Counted from the stretch's first letter, positions 36,188-45,933 are shown. The stretch: 64,000 bases of DNA from Prochlorococcus sp. AG-402-A04 (GCA_003278045.1 QCHG01000001.1:62001-126000), one strand, 5' to 3'. A program made the numbers and translations. Notes: generated by a model not told the origin, from the sequence alone.

Positions 36188-37016
36188 AATTTTGTCTATT
36201 TTCTTTTGCTTCAGCAAGTTTTTTAGAAAGTAAATCCCAATTTTTTTCTTTAATAAGAGATTCCAGTATATTCAGCTTATTTTTAAAATTATTTATGGAA
36301 TTTAAAACATTAACATGATTATGAATAGCTAAATCTAGGCCTAGTTGTTCATTGCCTCCGCCAACTCTCGAAGTGTCAGCAAATCCTGTAGCAGCTAATT
36401 TTTGCGAGAGATCTAATAAAGATTGATTATTTTTTGTTTGCGCAGTTTCTATTAGGGCAGAAGCTAAAAATATAGGCAAATGAGAAATTAGAGATACTGC
36501 TTTATCATGCTCTTTTGGCGAAGCTTGGCAAATTTCACAATCCATTGATTTTATGAGCTCGGAAATAGTTCTTACTGAATTTAAATCACTATTTTGTGTT
36601 GGGGTAATAATCCATTTTGCATTTTTAAAAAGACCTTTAAAACCTGAATCAACTCCTTTTTTTTCTGTTCCTGCCATTGGATGAGATCCAATAAATAGAG
36701 GATGTGAATTTTCCCATGTATTTACAATTGGTTCTTTTACAGACCCTACATCAGTTAGTATTGTTTCCTGAGGTATTGATTCTACTAATTGTTGCGACGG
36801 ACTGATCAAATCTTTGATAGGCAATGCCAAAATTATTAGCTCACATTTTTTTAATAAGCTCAGATCACAGCTTACATAATTTGCAAGTTTTTTATCCTTA
36901 GCTTTTTTTTCATTAAATTCATTATTTGCTATTCCATAAATTGTATGATTTAGACTTTGGAGTTTTAATCCTAAAGAACCACCAATTAATCCTAATCCTA
37001 CTATTCCAATTTTCAT
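36177..37016 (-). CDS. tyrA: Prephenate/arogenate dehydrogenase
   Basis: The 279-residue protein begins with the Rossmann motif IGIVGLGLIGGSLGLKL and has DVGSVKEPIV and GSHPMAGTEKKGVD, all typical of TyrA. It makes tyrosine by oxidative decarboxylation of prephenate or arogenate with NAD(P)+; cyanobacteria usually use arogenate. There is no chorismate mutase or ACT domain. The gene is convergent with crtD and their ends overlap by 11 bases. Confidence 0.93.
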   Translation of the reverse strand: MKIGIVGLGLIGGSLGLKLQSLNHTIYGIANNEFNEKKAKDKKLANYVSCDLSLLKKCELIILALPIKDLISPSQQLVESIPQETILTDVGSVKEPIVNTWENSHPLFIGSHPMAGTEKKGVDSGFKGLFKNAKWIITPTQNSDLNSVRTISELIKSMDCEICQASPKEHDKAVSLISHLPIFLASALIETAQTKNNQSLLDLSQKLAATGFADTSRVGGGNEQLGLDLAIHNHVNVLNSINNFKNKLNILESLIKEKNWDLLSKKLAEAKENRQNFIN

Positions 37017-37111
37017 AAATTAATTAATTCAAGACCCTCTTTTATTGATACCAATTTTTTGTATATTAGGTTCATAAATTTTGCATGTTTTTGAAATTAA
37101 ATTAATTATAA

Positions 37112-38560
37112 ATGCTTGAAATTTTAAGTCATCAATATTTGAAAAATTTTTTGAGAAATCAAAGTATTAATTGGGAGCACATATACTCTTTTGGGAGGAT
37201 AGTTTCCAAATGTATTGAAAATGATTCTACCTATCTGATTAATTCAGAAATTTTCTCTAGCTATGATTGGTTACCTCCAATTTTGATTTCTTTATTTTTA
37301 AAGGAAGAGGATTCAACTTTTATTTTATCTAAAGAAAAAATCCAATTTATAAGACAATTTCAGATTAATTCATTTAAAAATCTAGGTTTTAATTTTATTT
37401 TCAAAAATGATCAATTTATTTTTGCAAATCATCATGTTCACTTGATAACTATCCAAAATTTTCTTAATGATCCCAATTCTCGTAATCTTAGAAATCATCG
37501 AATAGTTTATTCAGGAATTGAGGATATAAAAGAGGATTTAAAAAATCATTTTAGGATTTCTTTACTTAAAAAGGATTGGACAAAAAATTTTAAAGAATTT
37601 GAATTAATCAATCAAAAATTTATAAAAGTATATGATTCGTTGAAGAAAAAGTTCTTCTTGAGAAAGGTCTTAGGAAATAGTTATATTAATTTAGATGAAA
37701 AAGAAATTAGTTTCTTGTCAAACTTTTTTCATGAAAATTCTTTTTTTTCTGATAAATTTTTAAGCGTCAACAGAGCATTATCTCAAGGTTGGGCATGCTG
37801 GGTAAAGTTAAACGATTCAAATTTAGATTGGAATTTGCATTTACAGCCAATAGATGAACTTTTTCAAATTAAGGAATTTTTTTCAAATAATAAATTTGTT
37901 TTTTTATCAGCATTGAGAAAAGATAATTTTTTCCAAATGTATTTTAAAAAGCATAGTTTAGATATTGACTTGGTTATTAATTTTAAGAGTAATTTTGAAG
38001 AGAAAAAGATTTCTTTATATATACCCTCTAAACAGTTGCTTCCTAATAATCCTCTTTTTACCAATTCAATTTTGGACAAATGCAAAAAGTTAATACTTTT
38101 TAGAAAGGGTTTAACTTTAGTGTTGTCTGATGATATTGATTTAAAATCTAATCTTGCTACAGAATTAGCTTCTACTTACGGGAAGAGAGTATTGCTAGAG
38201 ACAATTCCCTCAGGTAGAAATGAAATCCTTTGCTCTAGTTTTGACTGGTGGATTATGAATTCTTATTTAATTCAAATTCCAGAACAAATTATCATTCCTT
38301 TACTTCCGATTCCGAATATGTCAGAACCCATTAATGCAATTACTGTCTCTCATAAAAAGAAGCTTTCTCAAGATTGGTTTAGAGACTTCTTTCTTCCTCA
38401 AGCTAGAATTAAACTTGAAAGATCTATTTCTCCTTTAAGAAGAAATTCAGGTAAGTTAATAATCCTAGATGGAAGAGCAAATAAAAGAAATTGGGGAAGA
38501 TTACTTTTGCAAAACATTCAACCCTCAAAACAAATTAACTATATGCTACCTTTTGATTAG
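37112..38560 (+). CDS. DinG/Rad3-like helicase remnant lacking ATPase motifs
   Basis: The 482-residue protein aligns by eye with the DinG family at its C-terminus: the segment LPIPNMSEPINA, then FLPQARIKLERSISPLRRNSGKLIILDGRANKRNWGR, followed by the end. In active DinG the equivalent is a QxxGRxxR motif VI and a DPR/D.R..YG block. Here the motif VI is replaced by LERSISPLRR. At the N-terminus, the Walker A position reads LINSEIFSSYDWLPP and the DEAH position reads IVYSGIEDI, so neither ATP motif remains. The protein is full length and has no stop codons, so it may be a preserved non-ATPase protein. Function unknown. Confidence 0.7.
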   Translation: MLEILSHQYLKNFLRNQSINWEHIYSFGRIVSKCIENDSTYLINSEIFSSYDWLPPILISLFLKEEDSTFILSKEKIQFIRQFQINSFKNLGFNFIFKNDQFIFANHHVHLITIQNFLNDPNSRNLRNHRIVYSGIEDIKEDLKNHFRISLLKKDWTKNFKEFELINQKFIKVYDSLKKKFFLRKVLGNSYINLDEKEISFLSNFFHENSFFSDKFLSVNRALSQGWACWVKLNDSNLDWNLHLQPIDELFQIKEFFSNNKFVFLSALRKDNFFQMYFKKHSLDIDLVINFKSNFEEKKISLYIPSKQLLPNNPLFTNSILDKCKKLILFRKGLTLVLSDDIDLKSNLATELASTYGKRVLLETIPSGRNEILCSSFDWWIMNSYLIQIPEQIIIPLLPIPNMSEPINAITVSHKKKLSQDWFRDFFLPQARIKLERSISPLRRNSGKLIILDGRANKRNWGRLLLQNIQPSKQINYMLPFD

Positions 38561-38589
38561 GTTATGATTTTGTAAATAACTAAAGAAAT

Positions 38590-38835
38590 ATGGGAGAAGC
38601 AAAAAGACGTAAAACACTTGGTTTACCTCCAAAAAAAAATAATACTAAAACCAAAATTGATGAGTCTCCAAGATTATTTGAATGGCTTCCCTTTACATTA
38701 AATCAGAGAGATAACCTAATTAAATTAAGTATTAAGGCCAGTTGGTTTGGAATCGGAGGGTTAGTAATCTTATGGATTGTAGTGAGATTTATAGGCCCTG
38801 CTGCTGGGTGGTGGACTTTAGCTGATTCTTTATAA
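38590..38835 (+). CDS. Small DUF2839 membrane protein
   Basis: The 81-residue protein has the start GEAKRRKTLGLPPK, a basic/charged linker and one membrane segment at about 51-70 (ASWFGIGGLVILWIVVRFI) followed by GPAAGWWTLAD. I recognise the DUF2839 pattern of cyanobacteria. Function is unknown. The stop is two bases from the convergent recA stop. Confidence 0.8.
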   Translation: MGEAKRRKTLGLPPKKNNTKTKIDESPRLFEWLPFTLNQRDNLIKLSIKASWFGIGGLVILWIVVRFIGPAAGWWTLADSL

Positions 38836-38837
38836 AT

Positions 38838-39935
38838 CTAAGCTACTGTTTTTATATCATTAACAGCGATTGTATTAGCAGGATTGCTATTTAATGCTTT
38901 CATTGAATTAGAACTGACTTCAGTTCCTTCTGTTAATTTCTCTTTAACCATAGATTCTACTTTATTCCTGATTTCTAAGTTTTGATCAAGCCAAATAATT
39001 GTATTATCTCTTCCTTGTCCAATATTTTCTCCTTCATAGCTATACCAAGCACCTCTCCTTATGATGATATTAGTCTCTTCTGCTAAATCTAATAAGCATC
39101 CTGTTGTACTAATACCTTTCCCAAAGAGAATATCAAATTCTGCAATTCTAAATGGTGGTGCAACTTTGTTTTTTGCTACTTTCACTTTTGCTCTTATGCC
39201 ATATTCTTCAGTACCTCTTTTAAGAGTTTGAATTCTTCTGATATCAAGTCTTACTGAGGCGTAAAATTTTAATGCATTACCTCCTGTGGTTGTTTCTGGA
39301 TTGCCATATGTAACGCCAATTTTTAGGCGTAATTGATTCAGGAATATTACTGTACATCCAGATTTGCCAATATTTCCTGTTATTTTCCTCATTGCTTGGC
39401 TCATTAGCCTTGCTTGGCTTCCAATTACGTGATCTCCCATCTCTCCTTCTATCTCGGCTCTTGGGGTTAGTGCTGCGACCGAGTCGACAACTACAAGATC
39501 TACCGCACTCGATCTTATAAGTTGGTCAACTATTTCTAGAGCCATTTCACCAGTATCTGGCTGTGAAACTAACAAATTTTCAACATCAACACCTAAAGAG
39601 GCCGCATAAACTGGATCGAGTGCATGCTCAGCATCTACAAATGCAGCTACTCCTCCATTTTTTTGGACTTCCGCAATCGCGTGAAGCGTTAATGTAGTTT
39701 TTCCTGAACTTTCTGGTCCGTAAACTTCTACTACTCTTCCTTTTGGATAGCCTCCTCCTAATGCTAAATCTAAGGTGAGTGCTCCAGTAGATATTGTTTC
39801 TACTTTCATTCTTGAGGCGTCACCAAGTCTCATTATTGAACCTCGTCCAAAATTTCTTTCTATTTGACCTAAGACAAGACTTAATGCCTTGTCTTTTTCT
39901 TTTGATTCAGTTTTTTTCTTTTCTTCAAGGCTCAT
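38838..39935 (-). CDS. recA: Recombinase A
   Basis: The 365-residue RecA protein has Walker [31 protein letters not shown] (Walker B), and the L1/L2 loops with [18 protein letters not shown] and [22 protein letters not shown]. It is complete. It drives homologous recombination and activates LexA self-cleavage. A 14-base palindrome at 40020-40033 matches the cyanobacterial LexA box and sits 85 bases before the ATG, so the gene is probably SOS-regulated. It is convergent with the DUF2839 gene. Confidence 0.98.
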   Translation of the reverse strand: MSLEEKKKTESKEKDKALSLVLGQIERNFGRGSIMRLGDASRMKVETISTGALTLDLALGGGYPKGRVVEVYGPESSGKTTLTLHAIAEVQKNGGVAAFVDAEHALDPVYAASLGVDVENLLVSQPDTGEMALEIVDQLIRSSAVDLVVVDSVAALTPRAEIEGEMGDHVIGSQARLMSQAMRKITGNIGKSGCTVIFLNQLRLKIGVTYGNPETTTGGNALKFYASVRLDIRRIQTLKRGTEEYGIRAKVKVAKNKVAPPFRIAEFDILFGKGISTTGCLLDLAEETNIIIRRGAWYSYEGENIGQGRDNTIIWLDQNLEIRNKVESMVKEKLTEGTEVSSNSMKALNSNPANTIAVNDIKTVA

Positions 39936-40019
39936 TGTTTGATTTATCGGTTAAAGTTCTTGTAATTATTCTAAATTTGGAAATTTTTATTTAAACCAAA
40001 CTTCATAAATACAAACTAT

Positions 40020-40033
40020 AGTACATCTGTACT
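40020..40033. promoter_or_regulatory. LexA (SOS) box upstream of recA
   Basis: The palindrome AGTACATCTGTACT matches the cyanobacterial LexA box AGTACWNWTGTACT at 13 of 14 positions; the mismatch is a C at the second W. It lies 85-98 bases upstream of the recA start, a plausible operator position. The gene for LexA is not in this window. Confidence 0.75.
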
Positions 40034-40047
40034 CTAGCTGATTATCT

Positions 40048-40824
40048 TTAAATTGCAACTAATTCTCTAAGGTTTCGTAATTTTAATAATTTGATTTCAT
40101 TACTTAACTTATTTTTATCTGATTCTTTCAAATATCCCCAATCAGCTAGGAAGCATGGAATGTGCGAAGTTTTTGAATTTTGTTTAATATCGATTAGAGT
40201 TTTTTTTCTATCTTCTATAAAGCCTAAAATTTCATAATTTTGTGTAAGTTTTTCAGCTATTTTGATTTTTGTTCCTGATTCATAACCAAAAATAAATTCT
40301 GGAAAAATATTTAATTGTTTAAGAATTTTTTCTGCAAATATTTTACCTTTAGTTGTTATAACCCCAGTTTTTATTTCTCTTTTGCTTAATTCTTTCATAA
40401 AATTTATAATTTCAAAAAAAGGTTTATGTAAATTTACCCACGATTTAAAATCTTTATCAATTTGGTACTTGCGAGACTTATCTAACATTTTTTGTATATC
40501 TTCTGCTATCCAGGAATTTTCATTTAATATCCTCTGGCAATTTTGATGATAATTATTAATGAAATCAACTTTATTATCACTTGTTAATGGATTGTCAGTT
40601 TTTATAATTTCGTGAACAATTAGAATCATTTCCCAACCATATTTAACCCATGGCCTAATTTCTTTGAAAGAATTTGGTACTCCTTGATAAAGTTTTTGAT
40701 CAATAGTGATGTTGGGTGAATTTAAATGTCTTTCACAGGCCAGCAAGGAGCTATGCCAATATTCTTGCATTCCATCAACTATTACTCCATCAAAATCAAA
40801 TAGAAAAATTTTTTGAGAAGACAC
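40048..40824 (-). CDS. HAD-superfamily phosphatase-like hydrolase
   Basis: The protein (258 residues if it starts at the GTG at 40822-40824; a TTG one codon earlier also fits) begins with the HAD motif I FLFDFDGVIVDGM. Further on are GVITTKGK (motif II Thr) and FGYESGTKIKIAEKL with Lys (motif III), and FIEDRKKTL (motif IV Asp pair). The family cleaves phosphate esters; the substrate is unknown. Its 5' end faces tRNA-Gln on the same strand. Confidence 0.82.
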   Translation of the reverse strand: MSSQKIFLFDFDGVIVDGMQEYWHSSLLACERHLNSPNITIDQKLYQGVPNSFKEIRPWVKYGWEMILIVHEIIKTDNPLTSDNKVDFINNYHQNCQRILNENSWIAEDIQKMLDKSRKYQIDKDFKSWVNLHKPFFEIINFMKELSKREIKTGVITTKGKIFAEKILKQLNIFPEFIFGYESGTKIKIAEKLTQNYEILGFIEDRKKTLIDIKQNSKTSHIPCFLADWGYLKESDKNKLSNEIKLLKLRNLRELVAI

Positions 40825-40840
40825 CAATTGAATATTAGAA

Positions 40841-40912
40841 CTGGGCCGCTAGGATTCGAACCTAGGAATGTCGAGACCAAAACCCGATGCCTTACCACTT
40901 GGCGACGGCCCA
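40841..40912 (-). tRNA. trnQ: tRNA-Gln (TTG)
   Basis: Minus strand, 72 bases. Acceptor TGGGCCG pairs with CGGCCCA, including the U1-A72 pair typical of tRNA-Gln, and position 73 is G. The anticodon loop is TTTTGGT, anticodon TTG, and the T-loop is TTCGAAT. CCA is not encoded. Confidence 0.95.
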
Positions 40913-41007
40913 TTGAATTACTATTTTAATACATGAAAAGATATTTTTCTATCAAAAACAATACAAAGTTTTTATAAACACTACGCAGGATTTGAAAAAT
41001 AAAAATA

Positions 41008-42015
41008 TTATTTAAACGAGCTCGATTTCCATGGCTCTAGAAATTTCTTAGCTTTTTTGATCGCTAAAGCCATTCTTTCAGGATATTCGTAGAGTTTTTT
41101 GTTATTTTTGTGAGCAAATTCAATAAGGGGCTGCATAATTTTTCTTGCAGCACTACCAAATGCTATTCCGTCAGGAAGATTGTTTGAATTCAAATATTCA
41201 TGAGTTTTTTCATTTGTTCCTCCTGCGAGTTGAATTAATCCTGGTGGAAGATCTGAACCGATTTTTTCAAACAACTTAACAGCATCTCTACTTGTTGTAG
41301 GAGCAAGATCACCAGACATTGGCCTTCCATCTAGCTGCCAAATAAGAGGAATATCAAATTTTTTAAGAATTTCATATCTTTCCCAAAGAGCTTTCAAAAG
41401 ATCTTCGGGTTCTTGTGATTTGTTGAAAGATTGATTTAATCCACAACTGATAGATATCTTGTCAAATTTCATTCCAGAACTTTTAAGGATATTGACAACT
41501 TTTGTAAAAGAATATAGTCGATTGATTTCTGTATGAATTTCCAATGCATTAGGCTTTATTTTTTGAAGTGTTGATGCTAAATCATCTTTTGACAAATTAT
41601 ATTCATATGCACTAATTAGATTTAGTGGACAGCTATTTAAACATCTTCCACATCCATAACATTTACTCTTTTTTATTCCAGAATTATCAATTGCAAAAGT
41701 GGGGCATACTTTTTCGCACGGTCTTGGACAATTTGGTGGACATTTTAATGGATCAAATTTTGCTTTACGAAAGTGGATATCATCACCATCACTAATGCTT
41801 ATCATTAATCCAGGGGAGTTTTTAAAGACTTTTTTTGCCCATTTGATTCCTTTTTTTGCTGCGCGAACTATAGATTCTTCTGCGGCAACATCTATGTAGT
41901 CGACACCAGCAGCAGTATAAATTGCACATAAATCTTCTATGGCAACAATATCTTCATTACTGGCACCACAAATTAACTTAATCCATTTATCTTTTTTATT
42001 ATTAGTTTTAATCAA
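41008..42015 (-). CDS. ldpA: LdpA iron-sulfur protein, redox input to the circadian clock
   Basis: The 335-residue protein has two iron-sulfur cysteine blocks: CPPNCPRPCEKVCPTFAI and KCYGCGRCLNSCPLN, a ferredoxin-like 4Fe-4S pair. The frame starts at a TTG (42013-42015). I recognise the pattern as LdpA, which in Synechococcus links redox state to the Kai clock. The N-terminal part is a TIM-barrel-like domain with DGDDIHFRKA. Prochlorococcus has a reduced clock lacking KaiA, so a retained ldpA is of interest. It is followed by ndhN on the same strand with a 5-base gap. Confidence 0.85.
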   Translation of the reverse strand: MIKTNNKKDKWIKLICGASNEDIVAIEDLCAIYTAAGVDYIDVAAEESIVRAAKKGIKWAKKVFKNSPGLMISISDGDDIHFRKAKFDPLKCPPNCPRPCEKVCPTFAIDNSGIKKSKCYGCGRCLNSCPLNLISAYEYNLSKDDLASTLQKIKPNALEIHTEINRLYSFTKVVNILKSSGMKFDKISISCGLNQSFNKSQEPEDLLKALWERYEILKKFDIPLIWQLDGRPMSGDLAPTTSRDAVKLFEKIGSDLPPGLIQLAGGTNEKTHEYLNSNNLPDGIAFGSAARKIMQPLIEFAHKNNKKLYEYPERMALAIKKAKKFLEPWKSSSFK

Positions 42016-42020
42016 ACAAT

Positions 42021-42497
42021 TTAATTTTCAAATTCATCCAAAATATAATTACTTAATGGTTTCCATTCAAGTTTTCTTGAACCCCCCATTTCAACAACTA
42101 TAGATAGTTTATTATCATTAGTGCAAATTTCTATTAAACTCTCTAATTCAGATTGAGACAATACTTGACCTTCTATTAACCAAAGTAATTTATTTTTATC
42201 ATTTTCATTAAATAACTCAGAAGCTTGTGGAATTACTTGTTGAACTTCACCAAGAGCTCCATTTCTTCCTACGCTTTGATGACCAAGATGAGGAGGTCTA
42301 ACGCCATGCAATTTGAGCAAGAAGACTTCAGGATCTCCAAGTCCTCTTGCTGATGTTATAAAAGTTTTAAAGCCTTTGGCCCTCATTCTCCTCAAAAGAC
42401 GAGTTTCATAACCACCTTCAAGAGGAGCAAAGATTGCAAGACATTTGTTAGTTTTTAAATCGTTATGAAACTTTTTCCCTGTGAGAAGTAATGGCAT
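42021..42497 (-). CDS. ndhN: NAD(P)H-quinone oxidoreductase subunit N
   Basis: The 158-residue protein starts at the ATG at 42495-42497 (a GTG three codons upstream is also in frame, but related NdhN proteins begin like MPLLLTGK). It has [47 protein letters not shown], and [14 protein letters not shown]. It is one of the cyanobacterial-type subunits of NDH-1, which carries out cyclic electron flow, respiration and CO2 uptake. A (TAAAA)5 repeat lies just upstream of the start. Confidence 0.92.
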   Translation of the reverse strand: MPLLLTGKKFHNDLKTNKCLAIFAPLEGGYETRLLRRMRAKGFKTFITSARGLGDPEVFLLKLHGVRPPHLGHQSVGRNGALGEVQQVIPQASELFNENDKNKLLWLIEGQVLSQSELESLIEICTNDNKLSIVVEMGGSRKLEWKPLSNYILDEFEN

Positions 42498-42506
42498 AAA
42501 AATCAC

Positions 42507-42531
42507 TTTTATTTTATTTTATTTTATTTTA
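42507..42531. repeat. Pentanucleotide microsatellite (TTTTA)5
   Basis: Five perfect copies of TTTTA lie directly upstream of ndhN, 10 bases before its ATG in transcript direction (TAAAA x5 in the mRNA sense). Slippage there would alter the leader length or spacing to the ribosome-binding site, but this is speculation. Confidence 0.75.
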
Positions 42532-42776
42532 TGGTACTTGATGATGTACAATTGTAACTCAGTGAATTTTTAAGCTCGCAAGCTAGCCGAGCCTCTGCAA
42601 AATTTCACATTTTTTAGCGTTTCGTTAAAAAATTCAGGTGGGTTTATCCCAAGAGAAACTTTCTAAATCTTTAGACAAGTCTCAACCTTACTAATTGTTT
42701 TTTTATTAACTTCACCTAAATAATTGAAGGGTTTAGATAATTTAAAAATTATTACAAGCTAGCCTAATTTAGTCTT
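42532..42776 (+). other. Leader and promoter region of the ribosomal superoperon
   Basis: This 245-base spacer precedes rplC. It holds the sequence CAAGCTAGCC twice, at 42579-42588 and 42756-42765, and a small stem GCTCG (42574-42578) / CGAGC (42588-42592) overlapping the first copy. The second copy ends 11 bases before the rplC ATG. Its place suggests a role in the operon leader, but ribosomal-protein autoregulation sites are not established here. Confidence 0.4.
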
Positions 42777-43430
42777 ATGTCTATAGGAATTTTAGGAAAG
42801 AAATTGGGCATGTCCCAACTTTTCGACGACAAAGGTAATTCGGTACCAGTTACTCTTATCGAGGCTGGTCCTTGCCGTGTCACTCAATTGAAAACAACCG
42901 CTTTGGATGGTTATACTGCCGTTCAAGTAGGTTATGGCTTGTCTAAAGAGAAGCATATAAGTAAACCTGAAAAGGGACATTTGTTGAAATCAGGTGAAGA
43001 ACTTTTAAAGCATTTGAAAGAATATAGGGTTGAAGAAATTTCATCTTATGAAATAGGAAATCAAATAACTGTAAAAAACTTTGAGGTTGGTCAAAAAGTT
43101 GATATTAGTGGCAAATCTATGGGTAGAGGTTTTGCTGGTTATCAGAAAAGACATGGTTTTAGCAGAGGTCCTATGAGTCATGGTTCAAAAAATCATAGAG
43201 CACCTGGATCTACAGGAGCAGGAACAACTCCAGGCAGAATTTACCCTGGAAAAAGAATGGCAGGAAGATATGGGGGAAAACAGATAACTACAAAAGGTTT
43301 GTTAGTTCTAAAAATTGATGATCAGAAAAATTTGCTTGTAGTAAAGGGTTCTGTACCAGGTAAGCCGGGCTCAATTGTGAACATTAAGCCAAACAATATT
43401 GTAGGTAAAAAAGGAGGTGAAAAATCATGA
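42777..43430 (+). CDS. rplC: 50S ribosomal protein L3
   Basis: The 217-residue protein begins with [17 protein letters not shown] and has the [22 protein letters not shown] core and [19 protein letters not shown], all diagnostic of L3. L3 sits near the peptidyl-transferase centre and is an early assembly protein. It is the first gene of the superoperon; rpsJ is not upstream, as expected in cyanobacteria where it is in the str cluster. The stop overlaps the rplD start by four bases. Confidence 0.98.
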   Translation: MSIGILGKKLGMSQLFDDKGNSVPVTLIEAGPCRVTQLKTTALDGYTAVQVGYGLSKEKHISKPEKGHLLKSGEELLKHLKEYRVEEISSYEIGNQITVKNFEVGQKVDISGKSMGRGFAGYQKRHGFSRGPMSHGSKNHRAPGSTGAGTTPGRIYPGKRMAGRYGGKQITTKGLLVLKIDDQKNLLVVKGSVPGKPGSIVNIKPNNIVGKKGGEKS

Positions 43431-44059
43431 CAACACTTGAAACTCTTAAGTGGGATGGTAAAAAATCCGGCAAAGTTTCTCTTGATTTAGCAGTTGCTAA
43501 AGAAACTTCTTCGGCAGATTTAATCCATAGAGCAGTTCTTAGACAGCTAGCAAATAAAAGACAAGGGACAGCATCAACTTTGACAAGATCTGAAGTTCGT
43601 GGGGGAGGTAGAAAGCCATACAAACAGAAAGGTACAGGTAGAGCCCGTCAAGGATCAATAAGGACACCCTTAAGACCTGGTGGCGGAATTATTTTCGGAC
43701 CAAAGCCGCGTTCTTACAATCTTGATATGAATCGCAAGGAACGTAGATTAGCACTTAGAACAGCACTTATGTCCAGAGTATCTGATATGAAGGCTGTTGA
43801 AGATTTTGGATCTACTCTTAAGCAGCCTAAAACAAGTGATATCATCAATGGCCTTGCTCGATTAGGTATACAAAAAACTGAAAAAGTTTTGGTTATTCTT
43901 GATAGCCCATCTGATGTTATAAAAAAATCCATCAATAACATTGAAAAAGTAAAATTAATCGCCGCCGACCAATTAAATGTATTTGATATTCTCAATGCTA
44001 ATAAATTGGTAATAGGCCAATCAGCGATAGATAAAATTCAGGAGGTATATGCGTCATGA
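43427..44059 (+). CDS. rplD: 50S ribosomal protein L4
   Basis: The 210-residue protein has the L4 core [20 protein letters not shown], followed by [17 protein letters not shown]. In E. coli L4 autoregulates the S10 operon; no such element was identified here. It overlaps rplC and rplW by four bases each, with a GGAGGT-like site before each start, so translation is probably coupled. Confidence 0.98.
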   Translation: MTTLETLKWDGKKSGKVSLDLAVAKETSSADLIHRAVLRQLANKRQGTASTLTRSEVRGGGRKPYKQKGTGRARQGSIRTPLRPGGGIIFGPKPRSYNLDMNRKERRLALRTALMSRVSDMKAVEDFGSTLKQPKTSDIINGLARLGIQKTEKVLVILDSPSDVIKKSINNIEKVKLIAADQLNVFDILNANKLVIGQSAIDKIQEVYAS

Positions 44060-44358
44060 GTAAATTATTCGATTCTCGTTTAGCCGATGTAATACGAAAG
44101 CCAGTTATTACTGAAAAAGCTACAAACGCACTAGATCTTAACCAATATACTTTTGAAGTAGATCATAGAGCGGCAAAGCCACAAATTAAGGCAGCCATAG
44201 AAGCCTTGTTCAATGTTAAAGTCATAGGAGTCAACACTATGAATCCTCCAAGGAGAACAAGAAGAGTCGGGAAATTTTCCGGTAAACGTTCTCAGGTCAA
44301 GAAGGCAATTGTACGTCTTGCTGAAGGAGACACAATTCAACTATTTCCAGAATCTTAA
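44056..44358 (+). CDS. rplW: 50S ribosomal protein L23
   Basis: The 100-residue protein has [15 protein letters not shown] and [19 protein letters not shown], the L23 pattern. It lines the exit tunnel and docks trigger factor and SRP. It overlaps rplD by four bases and has an AGGAG site in the end of rplD. Confidence 0.97.
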   Translation: MSKLFDSRLADVIRKPVITEKATNALDLNQYTFEVDHRAAKPQIKAAIEALFNVKVIGVNTMNPPRRTRRVGKFSGKRSQVKKAIVRLAEGDTIQLFPES

Positions 44359-44370
44359 GGAGTTTTAATC

Positions 44371-45234
44371 ATGGCAATCCGTAAATTTAAACCTTATACA
44401 CCTGGCACTAGGCAGAGAGTAGTTACTGACTTTAGTGAAATAACAAGTTCAAAACCTGAAAGATCACTAATAGTCCCAAAACATAGAGTTAAAGGCAGGA
44501 ATAATCGTGGAGTTATTACTTGTCGTCATCGTGGAGGTGGTCATAAAAGACAATATAGATTAGTCGATTTTAGAAGAGATAAAAGAAACATTAATGCTAA
44601 AGTTGCAGCAATACACTACGATCCTCATAGAAATGCAAGGCTAGCACTTTTATTCTACGAAGATGGGGAGAAAAGATATATTATTGCTCCAGCTGGAGTA
44701 AAAGTTGGACAAAATGTCATATCTGGAGAAAGTGTTCCAATTGAAGATGGAAATGCAATGCCACTTTCTGTGATGCCATTAGGATCTAGTGTTCATTGTG
44801 TTGAGTTATATGCAGGTAGAGGTGCTCAGATGGTTAGATCCGCAGGGGCTAGCGCTCAAGTTATGGCAAAAGAGGGAGATTATGTTGCTTTAAAACTCCC
44901 ATCTACTGAGGTAAGACTTGTAAGAAAAGAATGTTATGCAACTCTTGGTGAAGTTGGTAATTCTGAAATAAGAAATACTAGCTTAGGTAAAGCTGGGAGA
45001 AGAAGATGGCTTGGCAGAAGGCCACAAGTAAGAGGTAGTGTAATGAACCCATGTGATCATCCACATGGAGGAGGAGAGGGAAAAGCACCAATTGGTAGAG
45101 CAGGTCCAGTTACTCCATGGGGTAAACCAGCTCTTGGATTAAAGACACGTAAAAAGAACAAACCAAGTAATAAATTAGTAGTTCGAAGACGTCGTCGAGT
45201 TTCTAAGAGGAGTAGAGGAGGAAGAGACTCTTGA
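44371..45234 (+). CDS. rplB: 50S ribosomal protein L2
   Basis: The 287-residue protein has the L2 hallmarks: [28 protein letters not shown] [16 protein letters not shown], and the essential [14 protein letters not shown] loop with the histidines near the peptidyl-transferase site. Length is typical. It has an AAGGAG ribosome-binding site eight bases before the ATG. Confidence 0.98.
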   Translation: MAIRKFKPYTPGTRQRVVTDFSEITSSKPERSLIVPKHRVKGRNNRGVITCRHRGGGHKRQYRLVDFRRDKRNINAKVAAIHYDPHRNARLALLFYEDGEKRYIIAPAGVKVGQNVISGESVPIEDGNAMPLSVMPLGSSVHCVELYAGRGAQMVRSAGASAQVMAKEGDYVALKLPSTEVRLVRKECYATLGEVGNSEIRNTSLGKAGRRRWLGRRPQVRGSVMNPCDHPHGGGEGKAPIGRAGPVTPWGKPALGLKTRKKNKPSNKLVVRRRRRVSKRSRGGRDS

Positions 45235-45271
45235 TTACTTCATATACTATTTCAATTTCTTTTACATAATC

Positions 45272-45550
45272 ATGGGACGTTCACTAAAAAAAGGACCTTT
45301 TATAGCAGATAGCCTGCTTAAGAAGGTAGAAAAACAAAATACCGATAATGACAAGTCTGTTATCAAAACTTGGTCGAGATCCTCTACGATTTTACCTGTA
45401 ATGATTGGCCACACAATCGCCGTGCATAATGGCAAAACTCACATTCCAGTTTTTATAACCGAACAAATGATTGGTCATAAACTCGGAGAATTCGCTCCTA
45501 CACGCACTTACCGAGGTCATATAAGAGATAAGAAAGGAGCAAAATCATGA
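45272..45550 (+). CDS. rpsS: 30S ribosomal protein S19
   Basis: The 92-residue protein begins [17 protein letters not shown] and has [21 protein letters not shown] and [14 protein letters not shown], the S19 signature. It lies in the head of the small subunit with S13. The stop overlaps the rplV start in an ATGA, with an AAGGAG site before it. Confidence 0.98.
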   Translation: MGRSLKKGPFIADSLLKKVEKQNTDNDKSVIKTWSRSSTILPVMIGHTIAVHNGKTHIPVFITEQMIGHKLGEFAPTRTYRGHIRDKKGAKS

Positions 45551-45933
45551 CAAAAACACCTGAAACAACCAAAACAGCAATTGCTCATGGGAATTATATT
45601 CGCGGATCAGCCTCTAAAGTGAGAAGAGTTTTGGATCAGATTCGAGGCAGGTCTTATAGAGACGCATTGATTATGTTGGAATTTATGCCTTACAGATCTA
45701 CAGACCCCATTACTAAAGTTTTAAGATCTGCGGTTGCCAATGCAGAACATAACTTTGGAATGGATCCATCTACCTTAGTGATTTCTTCTGCATGGGCTAA
45801 TAGTGGTCCTGTAATGAAAAGGTATAGGCCCAGAGCTCAAGGTCGGGCTTTTTCAATTAAAAAACAGACTTGCCATATCAGTATTTCTGTTGAATCTGCT
45901 CCTACTCAAACTAATTCGGAGGTACAAAACTAA
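45547..45933 (+). CDS. rplV: 50S ribosomal protein L22
   Basis: The 128-residue protein has [20 protein letters not shown] and the extended loop with [22 protein letters not shown] that forms part of the exit tunnel. It overlaps rpsS by four bases; the last base of the stop is shared with the rpsC start. Confidence 0.98.
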   Translation: MTKTPETTKTAIAHGNYIRGSASKVRRVLDQIRGRSYRDALIMLEFMPYRSTDPITKVLRSAVANAEHNFGMDPSTLVISSAWANSGPVMKRYRPRAQGRAFSIKKQTCHISISVESAPTQTNSEVQN

